Assembly: GCA_947630555.1 (NCBI GenBank)
Contig: CANRIA010000001.1
Span: 62,001-126,000 of the forward strand
Length of the DNA: 64,000 bases
Direction: 5' to 3'
Source: an uncultured Clostridia bacterium
Lineage (GTDB): Bacteria; Bacillota; Clostridia; Oscillospirales; Ruminococcaceae
Both the position numbers and the translations under genes were made by a program. Of the stretch, positions 25,815 through 33,155 are shown one piece after another. Each line of letters starts with the position of its first letter. The stretch's first letter is position 1. The notes beneath the pieces are model-generated. The model was given only the letters and a program-made list of their open reading frames with translations. It searched no databases and was not told the DNA's origin.

Positions 25815-26836
25815 GTTTAGGTAAAGCTGCTTTGAGTATTTTGCGCGTAAGCGCGGCGCTCACACATTGACCGCCAAAACGCGCAAAGGTTTCAAGTCTT
25901 GTCAAGACAATAAAAGTTTTCGGTCAAGCTCTTTTTTACAGTTGCTTCGCAACTGCCAAGGCTTGCAGGGGTACGGGGGCGGCGCCCCCGAAAACACAAC
26001 GTGCGCGCCGCTATTAGAGGCAAGAAATTAAGAGGCAAGAAGCAAGAAAATGCTTTTTATAGCTTTGCGCAAACTTTTTCAAAATGCTCATCTTGCCTCT
26101 TGCTTCTCGTCATCTTGTTTCTAAAAGCTGAGCCTCTCCTTTGATAAGACCTAGTTATTTTTCCGCGTTCCATTCTGGAACGCCGTACAAAATGAAAAAT
26201 CACACTTTTTGCTTCTTGTTATCTTTCTTCTGCTACCCACCAACAGCCCACCCTTTAACTAAGAAATTACTGGCAGAATATTCTTCCAGTGATGTGAGGA
26301 GGAGAAGTGGTTTTAGGTAGTGAGATGTGAGATAATAAAACGCCAAGCGAAGTGAAAAAATCCCAACAAGTAAAGCGTGCAAACGTGTTGACACACTCAA
26401 AATGAGAAAATAACCAAAATACCGTTGGGCGTTGAACGAAAAAAGCCCGTCATACCGTAAGGTGTGCGCTGTTAGAGGTTAGAAGTGAGAAGTTAGAGGT
26501 TAGAAACGGTTTTGCGGCTTTTGCGTGAAATTCTCATTCCTGCGTTTCAGAGAGAGGCAAGAGGCAAGAAATGTGCCCAGCAACTACAGCTAACCGCCAC
26601 ACTTTCGCACGCCCACCTCCCATAAAATCACGTTTCTCTTGCACCGCCGGAAGAATATTCTGCCAGATATTTCTTTGTCAAAGGGCTTTAACGGGAGGTT
26701 TTTTTAGATGCGCGCTTTGTTGTTAAGCATGGAAGAAGCCTCGCAGAGGGTTCTTCGGCACTTGCCAGACTGTTCACAGTCTGGCAACGTGTGAGCTCCG
26801 CAGGCTTACGCGTAAGCGCACCTTTAAAAAGCAAAT
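25815..26836. repeat. One-kilobase gene-free repeat mosaic downstream of pcrA
   Basis: Modules shared with other gaps: AAGTCTTGTCAAGACAAT with GGTCAAG tail (25891-25935); complementary GAGGCAAGAA and TTCTTGCCTC-type tracts (26027-26125); GCGTTCCATTCTGGAACGC (26165-26183); GAAAAAAGCCCGTCATACCG plus GGTGTGCG (26438-26470); CACTTGCCAGACTG...CAGTCTGGCAACGTGTG (26759-26793). A longer inverted repeat bounds 26251-26685 (separate entry). No coding frame is credible. Confidence 0.72.
26251..26685. repeat. MITE-like unit bounded by about 37-bp inverted repeats
   Basis: The left arm (26251-26288) and the reverse complement of the right arm (26649-26685) share CCCTTT, AAAGAAAT-like and an exact 18-base block CTGGCAGAATATTCTTCC. 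The 435-bp unit carries no gene but contains other repeat modules. A degenerate relative of the block is at about 42003-42022. This could be a non-autonomous mobile unit; target duplication was not found. Confidence 0.45.
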
Positions 26837-26905
26837 AAAAAGAGCCGAGAATCGTTCAGTGTGCTTGGACTAGACTTCCCCAAGGGCTTAAACAACTTCG
26901 GTTCT
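26837..26905 (-). ncRNA. Small structured RNA, tandem unit C
   Basis: Third unit in transcript order. From the predicted start near 26905 about 69 nt run to a U tract (A run 26837-26841). The RNA folds as one long hairpin: a lower stem pairing CCGAAGUUGUUU with GAACGAUU-C-UCGG, then an upper hairpin CUUGGG/UCCAAG. The 3' end CUCGGCUCUUUUU acts as intrinsic terminator. It shares GUUUAAGCC, CCAAGCACACUGAAC and the terminator with unit B. No open reading frame of note. Confidence 0.72.
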
Positions 26906-26911
26906 GATATT

Positions 26912-26940
26912 ATTATACACCAAAACGAAAAAATTGTCAA
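26912..26940 (-). promoter_or_regulatory. Consensus sigma-A promoter of small RNA unit C
   Basis: Minus strand TTGACA (26935-26940), 17 bp, TATAAT (26912-26917), both perfect. Confidence 0.85.
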
Positions 26941-26977
26941 TAGTTTTTTAAAAAATATTTCAGATTATCATTTGAAT

Positions 26978-27047
26978 AAAAAAGAGCCGAGAATTGTTCA
27001 GTGTGCTTGGGCTCCTATTGCCCAAAGGCTTAAACAACCTTGACCCT
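26978..27047 (-). ncRNA. Small structured RNA, tandem unit B
   Basis: Predicted 70-nt RNA. Outer stem GGGUC with GGCUC, then UUGUUU with GAACAA, then upper hairpin CUU(U)GGGC/GCCCAAG with loop AAUAGGA. It ends in six U (A run 26978-26983). Closely related to unit C in sequence; unit A is more diverged but keeps the fold. Confidence 0.74.
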
Positions 27048-27053
27048 ATTACT

Positions 27054-27082
27054 ATTATACACCAAATTAAAAAAATTGTCAA
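27054..27082 (-). promoter_or_regulatory. Consensus sigma-A promoter of small RNA unit B
   Basis: Minus strand TTGACA (27077-27082), 17 bp, TATAAT (27054-27059), exactly 142 bp from the promoter of unit C. Confidence 0.85.
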
Positions 27083-27119
27083 GGACTTTTTTAAAATATT
27101 TCAGATATATCATTTGAAT

Positions 27120-27189
27120 AAAAAAGAGGCAAGGAACGTTTGAAAGATGGGAGCTACAATTGCTCGAATTAACAAACGACCTTGACCCT
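27120..27189 (-). ncRNA. Small structured RNA, tandem unit A
   Basis: Predicted 70-nt RNA. GGGUCAAGG pairs with CCUUGCCUC (eight of nine), CGUUUG with CAAACG, and GAGC with GCUC in the apical hairpin; a U6 tract follows (A run 27120-27125). Compared with units B and C the stem bases differ while pairing is kept, which supports RNA-level selection. Confidence 0.74.
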
Positions 27190-27195
27190 GATTCT

Positions 27196-27224
27196 ATTAT
27201 ACACCAAATCAGAAAATTTGTCAA
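27196..27224 (-). promoter_or_regulatory. Consensus sigma-A promoter of small RNA unit A
   Basis: Minus strand TTGACA (27219-27224), 17 bp, TATAAT (27196-27201), exactly 142 bp from the promoter of unit B. Confidence 0.85.
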
Positions 27225-27285
27225 TAGGTTTGGCGAAAAAATTTCAGGTATAGCAGAAAAACTGCATAAAGACACCGTACACAAA

Positions 27286-27312
27286 TATAATAAAATAAGG
27301 AGACCAGCTATG
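27286..27312 (+). other. Separated -10 box, ribosome site and ATG at the IS110 insertion point
   Basis: TATAAT (27286-27291), AAGGAG (27297-27302) and ATG (27310-27312) look like the start of a gene. The frame now runs into the IS and stops after four codons. Joined to the sequence right of the IS it would continue as the 14-codon frame at 28779-28823, just before the flavin reductase gene. Confidence 0.45.
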
Positions 27313-27410
27313 AAAAGTCAATAGTAAAAAAGTAGAATTAACAGAAAGTTAACAAGAGACAAAAAGAGATACTCACCTAAAAAACAGGAGAGAAAAAATT
27401 TTAAATTTTT

Positions 27411-28574
27411 TTAAAGAAGAGCAAAAGCAATATTATCTGTCAGCAGCTTAAAAAGGACTCTGACAAGCTTATGAGCAGTATGCCCGAGAGCATCGTAATG
27501 AGAATGCCCCTGAGCGATCTTTGAATCATAATAACGCTTGAAAGTATCGTTATTAAGGGAAACATTCCATGCGGCGTTGATCAGGGCATAACGAAGCAAT
27601 TTTGAGCCGCGTTTTGACATTCTGGTACGTTTGGCATTAAACTTTCCGAATTGGTTCACGACCGGGTCAAGACCTGCATACGCAAGTAGTTTTGAAGGCT
27701 GAGAAAAACGGTGTATATCGCCGATCTCGCCAAGGATCATGGCACCGTTGAGTTTGCCGATACCCGGCACAGTCATTATCACCGAATCAAGCTCGTCCAT
27801 AGCTTTGCAGATGATTTGCTCAAGCTCACTTATCTGGCTTTCAATTAACTCGATCTGAGCGATCGTTTGAGTTATTTGAATAGATATGTAAGTGTTCTTC
27901 ACACCAACGGACGATGCCGCAAGACTTTTGAGGGACTTAGCGTCCTGCTTTCCGAAACGACCATGAGAGGCTTTGGAGAGAAGATTACTTAGTTTGGTTA
28001 AGTGTAAAGCAGCGATGTCGTCCGGTGAAGAATACACCTTCAACAACTCATAACAGGTTCTGATGTGAAGACCGGACTTGAAGAAAAATTGGAGTTCCGG
28101 AAATATCATATCAACATACGAAGTGAGTTGAATTTTCAAGCGTGCTTTGGATTTTTTGAGATTCTGGCGAAATCGGCAAAGGGATTTGAGCTGAAGCGTT
28201 TTTACATCATTTTCGGTGTAAAGGCGAAAAGCATTCAACGCCATGGTTTTGCAGATAAGCAGAGAATCGATTTTATCGGTCTTGGTCTTGCGAATGCCTG
28301 TTTTCCGCACAGCGGCGGTCTGGACAGGATTGATAACAGCAAGCTTGTATCCCAGTGAATGAAGGAAAAAGATCACATTTTCCGCATAGTGAGCGGTGGA
28401 TTCAAGACCGATGATGAGGTCATTCTTGTTAAGAGAGTCGAGGTTTGTTTTCAACAATTGAAAACCATCGTGGTTGTTTTGAAATGCAAAAGGTTCAAGC
28501 TGTATAACTCCATCGGTATTCACCGCTGCCGCAACGTGAGTTTCCTTTGCAATATCAATGCCAACATAGATCAT
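27411..28574 (-). CDS. IS110-family transposase (DEDD recombinase)
   Basis: 387 aa, full length. The N-terminal RuvC-like DEDD domain shows YVGIDIAKETH (first Asp), GLESTAHYAENV (Glu) and RKTGIRKTKTDKIDSLLI (Asp pair). The C-terminal Transposase_20 domain has VPGIGKLNGAMILGEIGDI, KLLAYAGLDP and the serine-bearing RTRMSKRGSKLLRYAL segment. IS110 recombinases are guided by a bridge RNA encoded at one end; with the long non-coding segment upstream of the gene this belongs to the IS110 and not the IS1111 arrangement. No frameshift. Confidence 0.95.
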   Translation of the reverse strand: MIYVGIDIAKETHVAAAVNTDGVIQLEPFAFQNNHDGFQLLKTNLDSLNKNDLIIGLESTAHYAENVIFFLHSLGYKLAVINPVQTAAVRKTGIRKTKTDKIDSLLICKTMALNAFRLYTENDVKTLQLKSLCRFRQNLKKSKARLKIQLTSYVDMIFPELQFFFKSGLHIRTCYELLKVYSSPDDIAALHLTKLSNLLSKASHGRFGKQDAKSLKSLAASSVGVKNTYISIQITQTIAQIELIESQISELEQIICKAMDELDSVIMTVPGIGKLNGAMILGEIGDIHRFSQPSKLLAYAGLDPVVNQFGKFNAKRTRMSKRGSKLLRYALINAAWNVSLNNDTFKRYYDSKIAQGHSHYDALGHTAHKLVRVLFKLLTDNIAFALL

Positions 28575-28598
28575 GGTATCACTTCCCCAAAAAGATTT

Positions 28599-28757
28599 GG
28601 TACTGTTTGATGTGCCACATTGTTCTATCCTCGTAAACTTGCATGAGATGAAAATTCTATGACTTATCCGGCTATTAACATTTGGAATAGAATTGTGGCT
28701 TTACACTCCTTAAAGTAGTCGAGCTACAGGATCAAATCAAAAGTCCACAGTACCCAA
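28599..28757 (-). ncRNA. Candidate IS110 bridge RNA
   Basis: Non-coding segment between the IS left end and the transposase. In RNA order: closing stem GGTACTG (28754-28748) with CAGTACC (28605-28599); a first stem-loop with CTTT/AAAG, TCCT/AGGA and GTAG/CTAC; and a second hairpin AATTCTAT/ATAGAATT (28694-28687 with 28660-28653). The -10 TATAAT (28763-28768) lies six bases upstream and lacks a -35 in the inserted form. Two-loop layout, size and position match IS110 bridge RNAs. Confidence 0.65.
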
Positions 28758-28778
28758 TTTCTATTATACCACATTTTG

Positions 28779-28823
28779 ATGAAAGGAGAGTATGATTTAG
28801 GGATAACTATATCATACAAGTGA
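28779..28823 (+). other. Short leader frame truncated by the IS110 insertion
   Basis: ATG AAA GGA GAG ... TGA encodes MKGEYDLGITISYK and ends four bases before the flavin reductase ATG. Its natural ribosome site appears to be AAGGAG at 27297-27302, now 1.5 kb away. It may be a leader peptide coupled to the reductase, or chance. Confidence 0.3.
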
Positions 28824-28827
28824 TATT

Positions 28828-29331
28828 ATGTTCAGAGAATGCGACATAACAAAGGCAGGTTTTGACCCGTTTTGCAAGATAGGCAAGCAGTGGTTTCTGA
28901 TCTGCGCGGGAAAGGAAAATGACTTTAACGCGATGACCTGCTCGTGGGGTTTTGCAGGCGTTATGTGGAACAAAAACTGCATTGCACCTGTGATAAGACC
29001 GCAGAGATACACGAAAAAGTTTTTGGACGCAGAAGAATATTTTTCGGTATCTTTCTACCCCGATGAGCACAAAAGCGCGCTGGCATTCTGCGGCTCTAAC
29101 AGCGGCTACGATATGCCCGACAAGATGAAAAAATGCGGTCTTACGCCGATAATGCTTGACGGTGTGCCCTGCTTTGAAGAAGCCGAGCTGATACTTATCT
29201 GCCGCAAGCTTTACAGGCAAGACCTTGTGCCAGAAGGCTTTATCGACAAGAGCGTGGCGCAGCTCAACTACGCGCAAAACGACTACCACTGCGCTTACAT
29301 CGGCGAGATAGTAAAGGCGTACGAAAAGTAA
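28828..29331 (+). CDS. Flavin reductase-like FMN-binding protein
   Basis: 167 aa. The flavin reductase-like split-barrel fold is suggested by NAMTCSWGFAGVMWNK, IRPQRYTKKFL, FSVSFYPDEHKSALAFCGSNSG and the dimer-forming C-terminus (ECEAELILICRKLY-like, YHCAYIGEI). Related clostridial proteins bind FMN and are presumed oxidoreductases. The ribosome site is weak (AAGTGA). The IS110 element appears to have cut it off from its promoter, so expression may be reduced or driven by the IS. Confidence 0.8.
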   Translation: MFRECDITKAGFDPFCKIGKQWFLICAGKENDFNAMTCSWGFAGVMWNKNCIAPVIRPQRYTKKFLDAEEYFSVSFYPDEHKSALAFCGSNSGYDMPDKMKKCGLTPIMLDGVPCFEEAELILICRKLYRQDLVPEGFIDKSVAQLNYAQNDYHCAYIGEIVKAYEK

Positions 29332-29342
29332 GTGAATAAAGG

Positions 29343-29394
29343 GCGTTCTTTCGGTCAATGATGAAGATAACATCAAACCGAAAGGACGTTTTTT
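29343..29394 (+). terminator. Long-loop terminator hairpin containing the next ribosome site
   Basis: CGTTCTTTCGGT pairs with ACCGAAAGGACG across 24 bases and is followed by six T. The 3' arm contains AAAGGA, which is also the ribosome site eight bases before the ATG at 29395, so the hairpin could both end the upstream message and mask translation. Confidence 0.6.
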
Positions 29395-29622
29395 ATGCTG
29401 ACAAATTTATCTTCAAAAATACTCGCGCTTTCGGCATCTGCTGCGATACTTATATCAATGCTTTTGCCGTCATTTAAACAAAACTGCTTTTTGCCCTCTG
29501 CGGCGGCGGATTCATCACAGGCTGACAGGCAGGTGCACTCGGGGATCACCATAATAGAAGCAGACGAAGTGCAGTTTGGCTTTTTGTTTTTTGAATGGAT
29601 AGAGAAAATATTCGGACTGTAG
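29395..29622 (+). CDS. Small exported peptide, unknown function
   Basis: 75 aa. A hydrophobic leader (about 9-26, with Ala-rich SASAAILISML) is followed by a polar middle with AAADSSQA, a plausible signal peptidase site, and a hydrophobic aromatic tail FGFLFFEWIEKIFGL. The mature part would be about 38 residues. It lies between two terminators, the second overlapping its stop codon. Could be a signalling or membrane-active peptide; no family recognised. Confidence 0.5.
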   Translation: MLTNLSSKILALSASAAILISMLLPSFKQNCFLPSAAADSSQADRQVHSGITIIEADEVQFGFLFFEWIEKIFGL

Positions 29623-29640
29623 TTTGCAGTCCGTTTTTTT
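29613..29640 (+). terminator. Intrinsic terminator overlapping the small-peptide stop codon
   Basis: CGGACTG/CAGTCCG with a seven-base loop and a run of seven T. Confidence 0.88.
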
Positions 29641-29653
29641 GTACTTAAAGTGC

Positions 29654-29682
29654 TTGACAGAAGGCTGAAAAAGTGTTATAAT
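29654..29682 (+). promoter_or_regulatory. Sigma-A promoter of addB-addA
   Basis: TTGACA (29654-29659), 17 bp, TATAAT (29677-29682), both perfect. Confidence 0.87.
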
Positions 29683-29716
29683 ATCAATAATGTTATTTTT
29701 GTGAAAGGAGATAATT

Positions 29717-32700
29717 ATGCTAAGGATTATAACGGGCACGGAGCACAGCTCAAAAACGCGGCTGCTTGCCGAAATGGCACAGGTAAGCATTGAAAGCGGC
29801 AGGCGCGTTTACATTATAATACCCGACCAGTTCTCGCTTGTATACGACAGGAAGATATACGGCATTCTGGGGGCTAAGGCATTCAACAAAATCACTGTGA
29901 TAGGCCCCAACAAGCTTTCAAAGCGGCTTATAGAGCAATACGGCAGCAGCGGAAGATACTGCTCTGATGATGCGCGGCTTATAATGATGTACAAAGCGTG
30001 CAAGGAATTTTCTTCTCTTGGGGGAGCGCGGTATTTCAAACGCTCGCTATCAAAGTGCGGCTTTTTTGCAAGCGCGTGCGACACTGTTGACGAGCTGCGG
30101 CAGAGTGCTGTTGACTGCGGATCTCTTTTAGCGGCTGCCGAACAGCTGAGCGGCACTGCCTCGGACAAGCTTTACGACATTGCGCGCCTTTACGAACTTT
30201 ACACGCAGCAGCTTGAAAAATACGGGCTGAAAGACAGCAGCACGGCAGTTTCGGAGGCGGCTGAAATAATACACAAAAACGGTATTTTTAATGGCTGCGA
30301 CGTATATTTTGACAGCTTTTCGTCATTCACTGCCGATCAGCAATCGCTGCTGTATGAGATATTCACGCAGGCTGAAAACGTAACCTTTGCGCTGACTATA
30401 GGCAAGGGCAGGAACGCCGATTTAAGGCGCGCTCCCCTATCGCCATATGCAGAATGTATTTCTACCAAAAAGCGGCTGGAGGAACTTGCGGCTGAAACAG
30501 GCATAAAAGCAGAGCACATTGAAGCAGCGGAAGAAAACATAAACGCCTGCGTAAGGGCGGTTGCTGACAACGTTTTTGCTCCTGCAAGAAAGACGGATCT
30601 TGACGGCGAGGGCGTTACCATTGCAAATGCTGCCGACGTTTACGCCGAAGCTGAATATGTTTTTGCCGAGATTCGCAGGCTGGTAAGAGATGATGGTTAT
30701 AATTTTGGCGATATTGCGATAATCTCGCGCGATCTTACAAATGCTGCCGACATTCTGGAAGACATGGCTTACAGGTATGATGTGCCGCTGTTTATAGATC
30801 AGAAAAATGTGGTGGCGCACTCGTCGCCTGCAATGTTCATAAACGCGGTGTTTGAAAATATATCGTCGAAGAAGTTTCACACAAAATCGCTGCTCACATA
30901 CATAAAATCGCCGTTTTCTTCTATAAAGATGTCACAGGCTTCAAAAATAGAGCAGTATGCTTTCAAGTGGTCTGTTGACGGCGATATGTGGCTCAGCGAC
31001 TTTACCGCAAGTGATGAGCGCACGCAGAAACAGCGCGAAAAAGAGCTTGAATATCTCAACTCTATACGCCGCAAGATAATAGAACCTTTGACAGCGCTTA
31101 AAGAAAAATGCCGTGATGCCACCGCGCAGGAGATATTCAACGCCTTCAACGAATTTTTAAAGGAGCAGATAGAAGATTACCACAGCGGCAATGATGAAGA
31201 TGTATCTAAGATACTGGGGCAGCTATGGAAAAGGGCTATGGAAGCGTGCGAGTCGATATACATGACACTGGGGGAGGAGAAGATAAGCATTTCGCAGTAC
31301 CGCGAACTTTTGCGCACCATGCTTTTGCAGACGAAAATTTCCGCTCCGCCGCAAAAACTTGATTCTGTTATAGCGGCAGGGGCTCAGCATTCGCGGCTTT
31401 CGGACATTAAAGCTGTTTTTGTTATAGGTGTGAACGACGGACTTTTCCCGAAAAATGTGAAGCTTTCGGGGCTGTTTACAGAGCACGAAAAACAGAGAAT
31501 GGAAAAGGCTGACATACACATGGAAAAGCGGCTGGACACAAATCTCAGGGCTGAAAGGTTTTCGTGTATGAGGGCTTTGGGTGCGCCTAGCGAGAGGCTT
31601 TACATATGCATACCGCGCGCTGACAAAAAGGGTGAAGTGCTTTCGCCCTCACCGCTTGCTATGCAGATAAAAGATATGTTCACAAGCGACATAACCGTCA
31701 GCGTTTCGCAGATGGGGGTAGAGTTTTTCTGTGTTTCGCCTAAATCTGCTATATACAAGTATTCGGAGATAATAGGAAAAGACCGTGCAAAGGCGGCTGC
31801 GATAAAATCGGCGCTTGCATTATACCCCGAATATGCGGCTTTGGCAAGAAACATTGAAAACGAGCTTTTCGGCAAAAAGACCGAGCACAAGCTTTCTCAC
31901 GCTGCGGCGAAAGAGCTGTTTTTGAAAAACGGGCTTGGCATATCTGCAACTGCGGCAGAAAACTTTTATGAATGTCCTTTCAAATATTTCTGCAAATACG
32001 GAATGGGTATCAAGGGCAGCAAAAAGATGACGATGATCTCAGCAAACATAGGTCTTATAGCGCACAAATGCTTTGAACGCATAGCGCCGCTGTTTAAAGA
32101 ACGCCCCGGCATGACTAAAGATGAACTGCGAGCCGAAATAAGCAGCTGCACCGACGAATATATAAAAGAAAGCATGGGCGGCGACTTTGGCAAGAACGCG
32201 GCTTTTAAAGCAAATGTTGAAGTTATAAAAAATCAGATAGTCCTTGCGGCGCTGAACATACAAAAGGAGCTTGAAAACCCTGCCATAAAACCGATATTCT
32301 ATGAATACAGGCTTTCTGACGACGGCAAGGGGCTCTCTCTAGAAAGCGATAATGAAGAAATCGGTAATTTAAATATGTATGGCATTGTTGACCGCGTTGA
32401 CGAGATAACGACAAAAGACGGCAAAAGATACATAAGAGTGGTAGATTACAAGACCGGCGACAAGGTGTTCAATTACGAAAGCATTTACCACGGGCTTGAT
32501 CTGCAAATGCTGATATATCTTTACGCGATAATGGAAAACGGCGGTGAAAAGGTAAATGGCGCCGACCCTGCCGGAATAATATATGTTCATGCAGGCGAGC
32601 AGGACAAGTTTATGTCAAAGGGCGATATACTGAATATCATAAACAACGCTTTGGCAGAAGGCAAAACAGGCGGTCTTACCAAAGAAGAGATACGCCAAAT

Positions 32701-33151
32701 GACGGACAGTAAGCTGAGCGATGCCAAGGCAAAAATGGTAATGGCGTCAATGAAACGCAGCGGCGTTGTGGCTGACGATATGGAACTTGTAAGATCAATG
32801 GCAGCCACGGGCAGCGGATATTCGCCGATAAAAATAACTAGTGAAAACAAATATCACAAAGACACGGAGGACTATGTACTCAGCGTGCCCTCGCTGAAAA
32901 ATCTGGAGCAGTTTGCTGTTGACAAGATAAAGGGCATGGCAAAAAGTCTTTCAGACGGCAAGATAGAGTCAATGCCTGTGGGAAAGAAAGATGACCTGCC
33001 GTGCAAATACTGCGATTACAAGACGATATGCTCAACACCTGACCGCGCTGATGCGATAATTATCGGTGAAAACGACAAAGAAAAGCTGCTTTCTGAAATA
33101 CAGGCAGATGATGAAGAAACCGAAGGCGCACAGCCAAACGAAAGGAGCTGA
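29717..33151 (+). CDS. addB: AddB subunit of the AddAB helicase-nuclease
   Basis: 1144 aa. Partner of AddA in resection of DNA double-strand ends to Chi for RecA loading. The C-terminal nuclease domain has VDRVDEI ... RVVDYKTG, and the four iron-sulfur cysteines are visible: one in YECPFKYF and three in CKYCDYKTIC near the C-terminus. The N-terminal nucleotide loop reads GTEHSSKT, where the second glycine of the usual GxxxxGKT is serine. Start after AAAGGAG; four bases separate it from addA. Confidence 0.94.
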   Translation: MLRIITGTEHSSKTRLLAEMAQVSIESGRRVYIIIPDQFSLVYDRKIYGILGAKAFNKITVIGPNKLSKRLIEQYGSSGRYCSDDARLIMMYKACKEFSSLGGARYFKRSLSKCGFFASACDTVDELRQSAVDCGSLLAAAEQLSGTASDKLYDIARLYELYTQQLEKYGLKDSSTAVSEAAEIIHKNGIFNGCDVYFDSFSSFTADQQSLLYEIFTQAENVTFALTIGKGRNADLRRAPLSPYAECISTKKRLEELAAETGIKAEHIEAAEENINACVRAVADNVFAPARKTDLDGEGVTIANAADVYAEAEYVFAEIRRLVRDDGYNFGDIAIISRDLTNAADILEDMAYRYDVPLFIDQKNVVAHSSPAMFINAVFENISSKKFHTKSLLTYIKSPFSSIKMSQASKIEQYAFKWSVDGDMWLSDFTASDERTQKQREKELEYLNSIRRKIIEPLTALKEKCRDATAQEIFNAFNEFLKEQIEDYHSGNDEDVSKILGQLWKRAMEACESIYMTLGEEKISISQYRELLRTMLLQTKISAPPQKLDSVIAAGAQHSRLSDIKAVFVIGVNDGLFPKNVKLSGLFTEHEKQRMEKADIHMEKRLDTNLRAERFSCMRALGAPSERLYICIPRADKKGEVLSPSPLAMQIKDMFTSDITVSVSQMGVEFFCVSPKSAIYKYSEIIGKDRAKAAAIKSALALYPEYAALARNIENELFGKKTEHKLSHAAAKELFLKNGLGISATAAENFYECPFKYFCKYGMGIKGSKKMTMISANIGLIAHKCFERIAPLFKERPGMTKDELRAEISSCTDEYIKESMGGDFGKNAAFKANVEVIKNQIVLAALNIQKELENPAIKPIFYEYRLSDDGKGLSLESDNEEIGNLNMYGIVDRVDEITTKDGKRYIRVVDYKTGDKVFNYESIYHGLDLQMLIYLYAIMENGGEKVNGADPAGIIYVHAGEQDKFMSKGDILNIINNALAEGKTGGLTKEEIRQMTDSKLSDAKAKMVMASMKRSGVVADDMELVRSMAATGSGYSPIKITSENKYHKDTEDYVLSVPSLKNLEQFAVDKIKGMAKSLSDGKIESMPVGKKDDLPCKYCDYKTICSTPDRADAIIIGENDKEKLLSEIQADDEETEGAQPNERS

Positions 33152-33155
33152 TAAC

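Larger units (their letters stand above)
27310..28784 (-). mobile_element. IS110-family insertion sequence, apparently intact
   Basis: One transposase gene plus a non-coding 5' end of about 205 bases with a structured RNA candidate. The hexamer ATGAAA occurs at both predicted ends (27310-27315 and 28779-28784), giving an element of about 1469 bp with one core copy, a normal IS110 size. There are no terminal inverted repeats, as expected. Fusing the ends would place TTGACT (27316-27321, minus strand) 16 bp before TATAAT (28763-28768), the kind of circle-junction promoter known in this family. Boundaries are inferred. Confidence 0.7.

Noticed and set aside
26861..27284. Short frames across the tandem small-RNA units
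   Set aside because: They run through promoters and terminators and are not conserved between the three repeats.
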